A DNA stretch of 64,000 nucleotides from Streptomyces sclerotialus (GTDB lineage Bacteria; Actinomycetota; Actinomycetes; Streptomycetales; Streptomycetaceae), in the NCBI GenBank assembly GCA_000719105.1, contig JODX01000001.1:558001-622000 (forward strand). The letters run 5' to 3'. Below the pieces are notes generated by a model. It saw only the letters and a program-made list of their open reading frames with translations. It did no database searches and was not told where the DNA came from. The position numbers and the translations under genes are program-made. Positions 51,118-58,478 of this stretch are shown here, in pieces (position 1 is the first letter of the stretch; each line of letters opens with the position of its first letter).

Positions 51118-51864
51118 TCAGCGCAACGCCCGTTCCAGGACATCCCGGTGACCGGCGACCCACCGGTACGCCCGCTGCACTTCCTGGACCACCCCGGCAT
51201 CACGGAGCCGCCCCATCGCCACGCTCCCCGCGTCGGCCGCGCTCTCGATGCCACGCCAGCACCGGTCCTGCCACCACAGGATCGTGGTCACGAGGCTTCC
51301 CCTGTCCGGCAGCCCGTAGCTGTCGGCGATCAACCGCACTCGCCGGGCCGCTTCCGCCACGTCGTCCCCCACGGAAGGGCCGAGGCCGAGGTACTGCCAG
51401 CAGACGTGGGCGACGTCATGGATGCGTGCGCCCGGCGCCGCGATGTCCCAGTCGATGAAGGCGACCGGTCGCAGTTCGCCGCCGACCACTGTCGGCCGGT
51501 AGACCGTGTTCTTGGGGGAGAGGTCGTTGTGGCACACGACCTCCTGCGCACCGGCCAGTGGCGTACCGGCCGTCAGATCATGGAACTCGCGCACCAGCCG
51601 GGCCACGGCGACGAGGCTTTCGTCCGACGACACGGCGGCGGGCTGCCGAGGCTCCCAGGCCACGTGCCCATCGAGGTAACCGAGCACCTCGCGGCCCTGC
51701 TCGTCCACGCCGAGATACCGCGGGGCTCCACCCCAGCCGGCGGCTTCGAGCAGCCTCAGCAGATCACGTACGAACGCCGTCCGGGCGCTTGCGGGGCGGC
51801 GCACCGTGTCCCCGACGCGGACGACGGCATTGACGAAGCCTCCGGGTAAGAACGACTCAGGCAT
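51118..51864 (-). CDS. APH-family phosphotransferase
   Basis: A 248-aa kinase of the aminoglycoside/choline kinase fold. The catalytic loop is CHNDLSPKN with His112 and Asp114, and the metal site is FIDWD with Asp138. The N-terminal ATP-binding lobe is short (VNAVVRVGDTVRRPASARTA). It could phosphorylate an antibiotic, a sugar or another small alcohol. Its ATG overlaps the end of the upstream DUF397 gene by eight bases, which places a kinase inside a WhiJ-type regulatory operon. No strong ribosome site is seen, so translation is probably coupled. Confidence 0.82.
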   Translation of the reverse strand: MPESFLPGGFVNAVVRVGDTVRRPASARTAFVRDLLRLLEAAGWGGAPRYLGVDEQGREVLGYLDGHVAWEPRQPAAVSSDESLVAVARLVREFHDLTAGTPLAGAQEVVCHNDLSPKNTVYRPTVVGGELRPVAFIDWDIAAPGARIHDVAHVCWQYLGLGPSVGDDVAEAARRVRLIADSYGLPDRGSLVTTILWWQDRCWRGIESAADAGSVAMGRLRDAGVVQEVQRAYRWVAGHRDVLERALR

Positions 51865-52048
51865 CCGGTCGGCCTGTTCGGAGGGAGCGTTGGAACGCTG
51901 CCCAGGTGGCCGGGCGTACCTGGATGAAAGGGCCGGTCGGATTCTTCGAGTCGCGTATGGCGATGGTGTCGGGGATGTTGGTGGCTATTTCGATGCACTC
52001 GGCTTCGGGGTCGCTGTAGCTGGACTTGCGGTACTGGAAGTTGGGCAT
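51857..52048 (-). CDS. DUF397-domain protein (copy 2)
   Basis: A 63-aa protein covering one DUF397 domain: FQYRKSSYSDPEAECIEIAT, then IAIRDSKNPTGPFIQVRPAT and a closing WAAFQRSL. It is similar over its length to the adjacent copy at 52052, so the two arose by tandem duplication. It lies between that copy and the phosphotransferase gene and overlaps the latter. As with other DUF397 proteins, it likely works with the XRE regulator upstream. Confidence 0.88.
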   Translation of the reverse strand: MPNFQYRKSSYSDPEAECIEIATNIPDTIAIRDSKNPTGPFIQVRPATWAAFQRSLRTGRPDA

Positions 52049-52051
52049 GGC

Positions 52052-52240
52052 TCATAGCTCCTCGCGGGTGAGTGCCCGGTGGAAGGCTTCCCAGGAAGCG
52101 AGGCTGAGCTGGATGAATGGCCCTGTCGGGTACTTGGAGTCCCGTATGGCGACTCCGACAGGAAGGGCGAGGGCTATCTCGACGCACTCGTGCTCGGCAT
52201 CGCTGTAACTGGACTTGCGGTAAATGTAAGTGTTTGTCAT
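52052..52240 (-). CDS. DUF397-domain protein (copy 1)
   Basis: A 62-aa protein with YIYRKSSYSDAEHECVEIAL, IRDSKYPTGPFIQLSLASWE and the end FHRALTREEL. It begins three bases after the XRE stop, so it is the immediate partner of that gene. It is closely similar to copy 2 downstream. The pair may give two specificities or a dosage effect. Confidence 0.88.
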   Translation of the reverse strand: MTNTYIYRKSSYSDAEHECVEIALALPVGVAIRDSKYPTGPFIQLSLASWEAFHRALTREEL

Positions 52241-52243
52241 GGC

Positions 52244-53122
52244 TCAAAGGTCCTTGACTAGGTCACGGATGAACGCCAGGGAGTGGCTTTCGTCGAGGGA
52301 GCGCCGAGCGATCGCCTCGAACAGCTCACTGTGCTTGGCGGCCCCCTCGCCGCCCTCGATCCACAGTTGGGTGAAGGGTACTTCCATGTACACCACGTCC
52401 ATCGCGCCGAGCTCAGCGAATGAAAGCACAGTGATTGGACAGTTGAGGCCGACAGTGCTCGATCCGAAAGGCAGAACGTTGATCACAACGTTGGGCTTCT
52501 CGGCGACTGTCAGGAGATGCTCCAGTTGAGCTTGCATGGTGGCCGTGCTGCCGACTGTGTTGCGCAGCACCGCTTCATAAAGCACCGCATGAAAAGTGAG
52601 CGGGGTGTCACCGGCGAGGCGCTCCTGTCGTTTCACCCGGGCGGTGACGAACTCCTCGTCTCTCTCCGAGAGAGCTGTGCGCTTGTTGTTCGCTCTCACG
52701 GTACGTGCATAGGCTGGTGTTTGGAGAAGGCCCGGAATGAACGCCGGTTGCCATGATCTCGCGGCCGTCGCGACGGATTCCAGGGCGACGTACTCCTGCA
52801 TGGCGCCAAGTGCCGCGTAGTCGTTCCACCAGCCCTTGGCCTTGCGCCGTTCGCGGTCGATCCTGGCCAGCTCCAGGAGCCCGCCGATGAGACTCGCGTC
52901 GCGGACCTCATACAGCTCGCACAGCGCGCGAATGTCCGGGTCGCGCATCGGCACCCAGCCGCGCTCCATCTTCGTGACCTTGGTGATCGACGAGGTGAGG
53001 GCCTTGGCGGCGTGGGTCTGTGTCAGGCCGGCCGCGGTGCGCAGCTTGACGAGCTCCGCGCCCAGACGGCGGCCCAGAACGGAGGAAGTGCTGTTGCCCA
53101 ACATGGGTTGGCTCGTGCTCAA
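52244..53122 (-). CDS. XRE-family regulator with DUF5753 domain (WhiJ-like), TTG start
   Basis: A 292-aa regulator. The HTH runs from LGAELVKLRTAAGLTQTHAA through KALTSSITKVTKMERG. The DUF5753 domain includes SWQPAFIPGLLQTPAYARTV and FTQLWIEGGEGAAKH. The start is TTG 53122 (MSTSQPMLGNS), because GGAGGAG lies six bases before it. An earlier TTG at 53137 falls inside that ribosome site. It heads an operon with two DUF397 genes and a phosphotransferase. A divergent HATPase gene completes the WhiJ-like set (XRE, DUF397, AbaA/HATPase). Confidence 0.87.
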   Translation of the reverse strand: MSTSQPMLGNSTSSVLGRRLGAELVKLRTAAGLTQTHAAKALTSSITKVTKMERGWVPMRDPDIRALCELYEVRDASLIGGLLELARIDRERRKAKGWWNDYAALGAMQEYVALESVATAARSWQPAFIPGLLQTPAYARTVRANNKRTALSERDEEFVTARVKRQERLAGDTPLTFHAVLYEAVLRNTVGSTATMQAQLEHLLTVAEKPNVVINVLPFGSSTVGLNCPITVLSFAELGAMDVVYMEVPFTQLWIEGGEGAAKHSELFEAIARRSLDESHSLAFIRDLVKDL

Positions 53123-53128
53123 GGTGTG

Positions 53129-53135
53129 CTCCTCC
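53129..53135 (-). promoter_or_regulatory. Ribosome binding site deciding a TTG start
   Basis: GGAGGAG on the minus strand, six bases before TTG 53122. It rules out the longer start at 53137 and supports a rare TTG initiation codon for the XRE gene. Confidence 0.75.
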
Positions 53136-53316
53136 AAGCCTCGTCGCGTGGTCAGTGTTTCGCGTACAGGATCCGCCCTGCAACCACGGACGGATTAATT
53201 TTCCCGCGATTAAGTTGCTCGGAGGCGTGCGGACTTTTACGGTCAGTCACGAACTGATCGCAGAGTGGCGCCAGTTGAAGCACGGCGTTGCTCGCCCCTG
53301 CCCGGAGGTGCGCGGT

Positions 53317-54033
53317 ATGGCCGCCCCCGCAGAACCCCCCGCCCAGTACGACCGCCTCGACTGCACCCCGCTCCCCGCGAGCGTCACCCTCGCCCGCCAC
53401 CGCGCCCACCGCCTCCTCACCGAGTGGGGCCACCCCGAACTCGCCGACGACACGGCGCTGCTGGTGTCCGAGCTGGCGGGCAACGCCGTCACGCACGGGC
53501 GGCTGCGCGACCGTCTCTTCCGTGTGGAACTCACCCTCGCCGAGCGCGCCGTGCGCATCTCCGTCTCCGATCCGAGAGGCGAACGCGTGCCGCACCTGCG
53601 GGCCGCCGCGGACGCGGACACGTTCGGGCGCGGGCTGCTGATCGTGCGGGAGATCGCCGACCGGTGGGGCGTGTCCACGCTGACGGTCGGCAAGTCCGTG
53701 TGGTGTGAACTGGATGTCGTACGACACGGAACCGTCGCCCACTACCGTGAGCCCAGCGAAACCCGGCTGCCCAGGAGGACGGCGATGGCCGAGCCACTCA
53801 AGACCTTCGTCAACGGCGTCGAAGTGGAGGTGCCCAACAGCATTCCCGACATCCGGGCCGCGCTGCCCGAGGAGCGCAGAGCGGAGTTCGACCGGGCCGT
53901 CGACGACGCCGGGGTGCACGACATCCACGCCGTCATGCGGCACTGGATGCTGGAGGCCGTGCCCGACCCGGCGGCGGACGCGCTGCTGGAGAAGCTCGCC
54001 GCGGACGAGGCCGAGAGGCGGGGCGTCGCTTGA
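53317..54033 (+). CDS. HATPase (anti-sigma-factor-like) protein reading in frame into an antitoxin
   Basis: The ATG at 53317 has GGAGG eight bases upstream. Residues about 20-140 form a histidine-kinase-like ATPase domain of the RsbW/SpoIIAB type: ARHRAHRLLTEWGHPELADD, LLVSELAGNAVTHG (N box) and FGRGLLIVREIADRWGV (G box). Such Streptomyces proteins bind sigma factors or anti-anti-sigma factors and accompany WhiJ-like loci. The domain should end near VWCELDVV, but no stop occurs. The frame continues through a linker into the whole antitoxin (from 53785). The product would be a 238-aa fusion unless ribosomes mostly initiate separately at 53785. Confidence 0.75.
   Translation: MAAPAEPPAQYDRLDCTPLPASVTLARHRAHRLLTEWGHPELADDTALLVSELAGNAVTHGRLRDRLFRVELTLAERAVRISVSDPRGERVPHLRAAADADTFGRGLLIVREIADRWGVSTLTVGKSVWCELDVVRHGTVAHYREPSETRLPRRTAMAEPLKTFVNGVEVEVPNSIPDIRAALPEERRAEFDRAVDDAGVHDIHAVMRHWMLEAVPDPAADALLEKLAADEAERRGVA
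53773..53778 (+). promoter_or_regulatory. Internal ribosome binding site for the nested antitoxin
   Basis: AGGAGG six bases before ATG 53785, inside the HATPase reading frame. It is the main evidence that the antitoxin is also translated on its own. Confidence 0.75.
53785..54033 (+). CDS. DUF6247-like antitoxin, nested in the HATPase frame
   Basis: An 82-aa protein (MAEPLKTFVNGVEVEVPNSI, then IRAALPEERRAEFDRAVDDA and HAVMRHWMLEA). The helical RAAL...FDR...HW pattern resembles DUF6247 proteins, which sit upstream of RelE-type toxins in actinomycetes. A consensus AGGAGG precedes the ATG, and its TGA overlaps the toxin start by TTGA. It probably neutralises the toxin made from 54030. It shares reading frame and stop with the upstream HATPase, which is unusual. 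Confidence 0.72.
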   Translation: MAEPLKTFVNGVEVEVPNSIPDIRAALPEERRAEFDRAVDDAGVHDIHAVMRHWMLEAVPDPAADALLEKLAADEAERRGVA

Positions 54034-54272
54034 GCTACCGCATCACTTACGCACCGCCCGCCGACGACGCCCTCGCCAAGATGCGGGACGCCGAGGCGTT
54101 CAAGGAGGCGATGGGGCGGACCATCGGCCGCGATCCGTACGGCTGCGGATCGAGTGACGTGAGGGGAGAACGGGACCGTCGGGAGGCCACCGTCCTCGGC
54201 GCCATAGTCCTCTACTACGTCTCCGGGACCGTGCTCACCGTGACCGTGGTGCGGTTAATCCCCGGACTGTGA
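54030..54272 (+). CDS. RelE/ParE-like toxin, TTG start
   Basis: An 80-aa protein starting with TTG in the TTGA overlap with the antitoxin. It reads SYRITYAPPADDALAKMRDA, GRDPYGCGSS, then ATVLGAIVLYYVSGTVLTVT and VVRLI. The short beta-sheet with basic residues matches the RelE/ParE toxin fold, which cleaves mRNA on ribosomes or blocks gyrase. Length is standard. It ends just before the 23-bp stem terminator. Unlike the toxin at 918, no break is visible, so this module looks intact. Confidence 0.72.
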   Translation: MSYRITYAPPADDALAKMRDAEAFKEAMGRTIGRDPYGCGSSDVRGERDRREATVLGAIVLYYVSGTVLTVTVVRLIPGL

Positions 54273-54279
54273 GTCGGCT

Positions 54280-54333
54280 CGTGCATGACTGGGCCGCCCC
54301 GGCCGATGAACCGGGGCGGCCCAGTCATGCACG
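54280..54333. terminator. Long bidirectional hairpin terminator
   Basis: A perfect 23-bp stem (CGTGCATGACTGGGCCGC continuing to CCCGG, and its complement) with an eight-base loop, located between the toxin gene and the convergent membrane-protein gene. Confidence 0.82.
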
Positions 54334-54368
54334 TATCACGTATCACGCGTCACGCGTCACGCGCCACG
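54331..54368. repeat. 7-bp tandem repeats overlapping a gene end
   Basis: ACGTATC twice, ACGCGTC twice and ACGCGCC once in a row. The array overlaps the stop codon of the membrane-protein gene and touches the terminator. Copy changes would alter the C-terminus of that protein. Confidence 0.65.
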
Positions 54369-55282
54369 TCGCGCCGCCGGTTGAGGACCGGCAGGCCGAC
54401 CGCGACCAGCAGCAGGGGCACCGCTGCCAGCGCCGTGGCCAGGTCCTGCCCCGCGCCCGAGGCGCCCACCGTGCCCACCACCGTCTGCTGGTAGGTGAAG
54501 AACAGCAGCGGCAGGGCGGCGAGGACGACGGCCAGGGGCAGGACGCGGTCGTGCGTCAGGGTGGCGAGCAGGGCGCCCAGGACGACGAGGACGGCCGGTG
54601 TCGCGGAGAGCGCGCCCTCCTGCCAGCCGGCCGACGCCGCGAGGAAGGTGATCGCGGCGACCGCCACCGCGCAGGCGCGGGTGGACCAGGACGTCTCCAG
54701 CAGCTCGCGCGGCGCGCTCAGGAGGAGTACCGCCCACAGCAGTTGGGGCAGGCCCGCCGTGAGCAGGTTGTGCAGCACCAGCAGCGCGTCGAACTCGACG
54801 AAGGCGTGGCTGACGTAGTCGATCCGGGCGCCGAGCACGGCCAGGACGGCCAGCGCACCGGCTGCCTTCGCGGGCTGCCAGTGCCCGGTGAGCACGGAGA
54901 GGAGCGACAGGGACCACAGCACGGCGGCCGTCACGGCGACCGCGTGCGGCACCCCGCCGATCTCGCCCGTCCAGGGGAAGGTGAGCGGCGGTTCGGCGGC
55001 GGACAGGGGCCGCATCTGGGCGAGTTGCTGACCCGCGGCGACGGCCACCACGAACGGTGCGGCGACGGCGGCCAGCCGGGCGCCGGGGCGGTCGGAGGTG
55101 AGGCCGGTGCGCAGCCGCAGGGCGTGCCCGGCGACGCTGGCCGCCTCCAGCCAGCGCGCCGTCCGGCCGCGTCCGGTCGTGGTGTCGGCGGCCACGGCGG
55201 CGATCTCCGCGCCATGGTGATCGCGGTAGGCGCGCGGGTACAGCCGCAGGGCCAGGGTCAGGGAACGGGACGGAATGTTCAC
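54350..55282 (-). CDS. Integral membrane protein paired with a PadR regulator
   Basis: A 310-aa protein. A short amphipathic start (LTLALRLYPRAYRDHHGAEI) leads to about eight hydrophobic segments, such as LAAVAAPFVVAVAAGQQLA and LPLAVVLAALPLLFFTYQQT. I do not recognise a transporter motif. Similar proteins with the LRLYPRAYR beginning often accompany PadR regulators in Streptomyces and are of unknown role. The start codon overlaps the stop of the PadR gene (ATGA), so the two form one unit controlled by the palindrome at 55620-55654. Confidence 0.78.
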   Translation of the reverse strand: MNIPSRSLTLALRLYPRAYRDHHGAEIAAVAADTTTGRGRTARWLEAASVAGHALRLRTGLTSDRPGARLAAVAAPFVVAVAAGQQLAQMRPLSAAEPPLTFPWTGEIGGVPHAVAVTAAVLWSLSLLSVLTGHWQPAKAAGALAVLAVLGARIDYVSHAFVEFDALLVLHNLLTAGLPQLLWAVLLLSAPRELLETSWSTRACAVAVAAITFLAASAGWQEGALSATPAVLVVLGALLATLTHDRVLPLAVVLAALPLLFFTYQQTVVGTVGASGAGQDLATALAAVPLLLVAVGLPVLNRRRDVARDA

Positions 55283-55617
55283 GCGAACCTGGCCTCCGGG
55301 TCCGTGCCGAGGCGGCGGTGCGCCTCGGCGACGATGGTGCGCAGGTGGGCGACCTCATCGGTCAGTGCGGCCCGGCCCGCGGGGGAGAGCGAGTAGAAGC
55401 GGCGGGCGCGGCCGTCCACGACCTCCTCGCGCTCGACCTGGATCAGGCCCTGGCCCTGCAGCCGGTCGAGGGCTCCGTACAGGGTTCCGGTGCGCATGCG
55501 CACGCGGCCTTCGGACAGTGCGGCGACCTCTTGGAGGATGCCGTAGCCGTGACGGGGGACGTCCGCCAGCGCCGTGAGGATGAGCAGGGCGGGGCCCTGC
55601 GCCATACGGTTACTCAT
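55279..55617 (-). CDS. PadR-family regulator
   Basis: A 112-aa winged-helix repressor. It reads ALLILTALADVPRHGYGILQ, then VRMRTGTLYGALDRLQGQGL and GRARRFYSLSPAGRAALTDE, the PadR signature. It has a short C-terminal helix for dimerisation. It is coupled to the membrane-protein gene downstream. A perfect 15-bp inverted repeat lies three bases before its start, so it is almost certainly autoregulated. The leader is very short or absent. Confidence 0.9.
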   Translation of the reverse strand: MSNRMAQGPALLILTALADVPRHGYGILQEVAALSEGRVRMRTGTLYGALDRLQGQGLIQVEREEVVDGRARRFYSLSPAGRAALTDEVAHLRTIVAEAHRRLGTDPEARFA

Positions 55618-55619
55618 GA

Positions 55620-55654
55620 TCGCAGTATATGTCGTCCGGCGACATATACTGCGA
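55620..55654. promoter_or_regulatory. PadR operator
   Basis: TCGCAGTATATGTCG and CGACATATACTGCGA are perfect 15-bp arms around TCCGG. They lie just upstream of the PadR ATG and 17 bp from the stop of nasA. TATGTCG/CGACATA-type sites fit the PadR family. Confidence 0.82.
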
Positions 55655-55670
55655 GGGGGTTCGAGAGGGG

Positions 55671-57776
55671 TCAGCCCCGTACCGCCTCCAACCGCTCCAC
55701 CCGCACCGCACACGCCTTGAACTCCGGCATCCGCGACGTCGGGTCCAGCGCCGGATTGGTGAGCGTGTTGGCGCGGCCCTCGCCCGGCCAGTGGAACGGC
55801 ATGAAGACCGTGTCCGGGCGGATGGCGGTCGTGATGCGGGCGGGGGCGACCGCCCGTCCGCGCCGCGACACCACCGCCACCGGGTCGCCCTCCGCCGCGC
55901 CGAGCCGTTCCGCCAGGCGCGGGTGCAGCTCGACGAAGGGGCCGGGCGCGGCGGCGTTCAGCTCGTCGACGCGGCGGGTCTGGGCGCCGGACTGGTACTG
56001 GGCGACGACGCGGCCGGTGGTCAGCAGCACCGGGTACTCGTCGTCGGGTTCCTCGGCGATCGGGCGGTGGGAGACGGGGGCGAAGCGGGCCCGGCCGTCC
56101 TCCGTGGCGAAACGGTCCAGGAAGAGGCGGGGCGTGCCCGGGTGGGCCGGAGGAGTGTTCCTGCCGGCCGGGGCCGGACACGGCCAGAACACCCCGTCCT
56201 CCTCCGCCAGCCTCCGGTAGGTGATCCCCGAGTAGTCCGCGATCCCGCCCGCGCTCGCCCGGCGCAGCTCCTCGAAGACCTCCTCCGCGTCCGTCGGGAA
56301 GCCCTTCTCCACGCCCAGCCGGGCGGCGAGTTCATGCAGGACGTAGAGGTCGGTGCGGACGCCCTCCGGCGGGGTGATCGCCCGGCGGCGCAGCAGTACC
56401 CGGCCCTCCAGGTTGGTCGTCGTGCCGGTCTCCTCGGCCCACTGGGTGACCGGCAGGACCACGTCCGCCAGGGCCGCCGTCTCCGAGAGGACCACGTCGC
56501 ACACCGCCAGGAAGTCCAGCGAGCGGATGCGCTCCTCGATGTGCGCCGCGCGGGGCGCCGACACCACCGGGTTGGAGCCCATCAGCAGCAGCGCCCGTAC
56601 ATCTCCACCGAGCGCGTCCAGCAGCTCGTACGCGCTGCGGCCCGGTCCCGGCAGCGAGTCCGGATCCACACCCCACACCCCCGCCACGTGCCGCCGTGCC
56701 TCGGGGTCCGTCAGCTTGCGGTAGCCGGGCAACTGGTCGGCCTTCTGGCCGTGTTCGCGTCCGCCCTGCCCGTTGCCCTGGCCGGTCAGGCAGCCGTAGC
56801 CGGAGAGGGGGCGGCCCGCGCGGCCCGTCGCCAGGCACAGGTTGATCCACGCGCCCACCGTGTCCGTGCCCTTGGCCTGCTGCTCGGGGCCGCGCGCGGT
56901 GAGCACCATGGCGTGCTCCGGCTCGCAGAACAGCCGGACGGCTTCGCGGAGTTCGGGGACCGAGACACCCGTGATCCGCTCCACGTACTCCGGCCAGTGC
57001 GCCATCGCCGCCGCCCGGGTCTCCTCCCAGCCGCTCGTCCGCTCCCGGATGTATGCCTCGTCCGTGCGGCCCTCCGCGACCACCAGGTGCAGCAGGCCCA
57101 GCGCCAGGGCGAGATCCGTACCCGGCCGGGGCGCGAGGTGCAGGTCCGCCTGTTCGGCGGTACGGGTGCGGCGCGGGTCGACGACGATCAGCCGGCCGCC
57201 GTTCTCCTTCAGTTCGGTGAGGTAGCGCAGCGCGGGCGGCATGGTCTCGGCGAGGTTCGAGCCGACGAGGATCACGCAGCCCGTCTTCGGGATGTCCTCC
57301 AGCGGGAACGGCAGCCCCCGGTCCAGGCCGAACGCCCTGCCGCCCGCGGCCGCCGCCGACGACATGCAGAAACGCCCGTTGTAGTCGATCTGCGAGGTGC
57401 CGAGCACGACCCGCGCGAACTTGCCCAGGGCGTACGCCTTCTCGTTCGTCAGCCCACCGCCGCCGAAGATCCCGACAGCGTCCGGGCCGTGATCGGCGCG
57501 GGTGCGGGCGAGGCCCTCGGCGATCCGGTCCAGCGCCTCGTCCCAGCCGGCGGGCGTGAGGACGCCGTCCTTCCGTACCAGCGGGGAGGTCAGCCGCACC
57601 CGGTCGGAGAGCACCGCGGGTGCCGTACGGCCCTTGCCGCACAGCGCGCCCCGGTTCACCGGGAAGTCCGGGCGCTCGGCCACCGCGACGCCCCCCTCCG
57701 GCACGGGCGTGAGGTTCATCCCGCACTGCAGGGCGCAGTACGGGCAGTGGGTGGGCGTCGCGGGGGTCTGCTGCAT
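55671..57776 (-). CDS. nasA: Assimilatory nitrate reductase catalytic subunit
   Basis: A 701-aa molybdopterin enzyme that reduces nitrate to nitrite in the cytoplasm. An N-terminal 4Fe-4S site is formed by Cys11, Cys14, Cys18 and Cys46 (CPYCALQCGM and LCGKG). The molybdenum cofactor regions include NGRFCMSSAAAAGGRAFGLD, VGSNLAETMPPALRYL and, at the C-terminus, MPFHWPGEGRANTLTNPALD. Lack of a signal peptide, compact length and proximity to nirBD favour the assimilatory NasA type. It is transcribed alone. A sequence with GlnR-box spacing ends 12 bp before the ATG. Confidence 0.9.
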   Translation of the reverse strand: MQQTPATPTHCPYCALQCGMNLTPVPEGGVAVAERPDFPVNRGALCGKGRTAPAVLSDRVRLTSPLVRKDGVLTPAGWDEALDRIAEGLARTRADHGPDAVGIFGGGGLTNEKAYALGKFARVVLGTSQIDYNGRFCMSSAAAAGGRAFGLDRGLPFPLEDIPKTGCVILVGSNLAETMPPALRYLTELKENGGRLIVVDPRRTRTAEQADLHLAPRPGTDLALALGLLHLVVAEGRTDEAYIRERTSGWEETRAAAMAHWPEYVERITGVSVPELREAVRLFCEPEHAMVLTARGPEQQAKGTDTVGAWINLCLATGRAGRPLSGYGCLTGQGNGQGGREHGQKADQLPGYRKLTDPEARRHVAGVWGVDPDSLPGPGRSAYELLDALGGDVRALLLMGSNPVVSAPRAAHIEERIRSLDFLAVCDVVLSETAALADVVLPVTQWAEETGTTTNLEGRVLLRRRAITPPEGVRTDLYVLHELAARLGVEKGFPTDAEEVFEELRRASAGGIADYSGITYRRLAEEDGVFWPCPAPAGRNTPPAHPGTPRLFLDRFATEDGRARFAPVSHRPIAEEPDDEYPVLLTTGRVVAQYQSGAQTRRVDELNAAAPGPFVELHPRLAERLGAAEGDPVAVVSRRGRAVAPARITTAIRPDTVFMPFHWPGEGRANTLTNPALDPTSRMPEFKACAVRVERLEAVRG

Positions 57777-57787
57777 ACGCCCAGCGT

Positions 57788-57825
57788 GTGTGGGGTGTGT
57801 TACGTGGCGGGGCGCCGTCCGTTAC
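57788..57825 (-). promoter_or_regulatory. GlnR-box-like element of nasA
   Basis: On the minus strand GTAAC-n6-CGCCC-n6-GTAAC-n6-CACAC. Both a-sites (GTNAC) are perfect and exactly 22 bp apart, as required, while the two b-sites are poor. It lies very near the predicted start, so either the mRNA is leaderless or the site acts from an unusual position. Confidence 0.55.
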
Positions 57826-57906
57826 GCGGCCGGGACGGGGACCTCCCGGTGGGAGGGGCAGCGGCGTGAGGAGGTGGCATGTCTCCCCGGCTTGACTTGC
57901 CTACCG

Positions 57907-57940
57907 GGAAAGTCGAGTGTTACTTTCCTGATGGGAAAGT
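57907..57940. promoter_or_regulatory. Triple GGAAAGT/ACTTTCC operator
   Basis: Three alternating half-sites: GGAAAGT (57907-57913), ACTTTCC (57922-57928) and GGAAAGT (57934-57940). The last two form a perfect palindrome with a five-base spacer. It lies 30 bp before the start of the operon encoding a membrane protein, a winged-helix regulator and an ABC exporter. Confidence 0.72.
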
Positions 57941-57971
57941 TGGACGGACCGTCAGGGTGAGGGCAGTGGTC

Positions 57972-58478
57972 ATGAGCACTTCGGTCGACGCCGAACAGGC
58001 ATGGAGAGACTTGCAGCGCATCCGGATACCGCAGGAGCGCGTGTACGACGAGGTCGAGCGGACCGCGTCCGGCGGGCCCCGCGCGACCTGGATCACGGCC
58101 GCGACCATGTGGGCGTTCCTGGTCGTTCTGGGTGTGGACCTGCCGAAGTGGGGAGTCTGGCTGGCCCTCGTCGTGTACGTCGCGCTGCTGAGCACGCTGG
58201 CCGTGGTCCACAACCGCAGGAGCAGGGTGCGGCTGCACCGCTCCTACTACGACTGGCGGGCGCTCGCCGTGTTCGTCGGGGGCGCGGTGGTGACCGGTGT
58301 GACGGTGCTGCTGTCCGGGCACCTGGTCGCGTCACTGGAGCCGATGGTCGGCGCTCTGATCCAGGCCACCGTCTCGGCGGCCGTGTTCGTGCTGTCCGTC
58401 GGGCCGGCCGGCCGCTGGGCGGTCGGCTCGTTGCGCGGCCGCGGCGAACGGGACGCCCGCAAGGGGGCGGGCCGATGA
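57972..58478 (+). CDS. Four-helix membrane protein, first gene of regulator/ABC operon
   Basis: A 168-aa protein. A helical start (MSTSVDAEQAWRDLQRIRIP) leads to four hydrophobic segments: WITAATMWAFLVVLGVDL, WLALVVYVALLSTLAVVH, AVFVGGAVVTGVTVLL and ATVSAAVFVLSVG. The basic residues between segments two and three (NRRSRVRLHR) face the cytoplasm. I know no function. It overlaps the regulator gene by ATGA. ATG 57972 follows GAGGGCAG. An ATG at 57879 would place the operator inside the coding region. Confidence 0.75.
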   Translation: MSTSVDAEQAWRDLQRIRIPQERVYDEVERTASGGPRATWITAATMWAFLVVLGVDLPKWGVWLALVVYVALLSTLAVVHNRRSRVRLHRSYYDWRALAVFVGGAVVTGVTVLLSGHLVASLEPMVGALIQATVSAAVFVLSVGPAGRWAVGSLRGRGERDARKGAGR

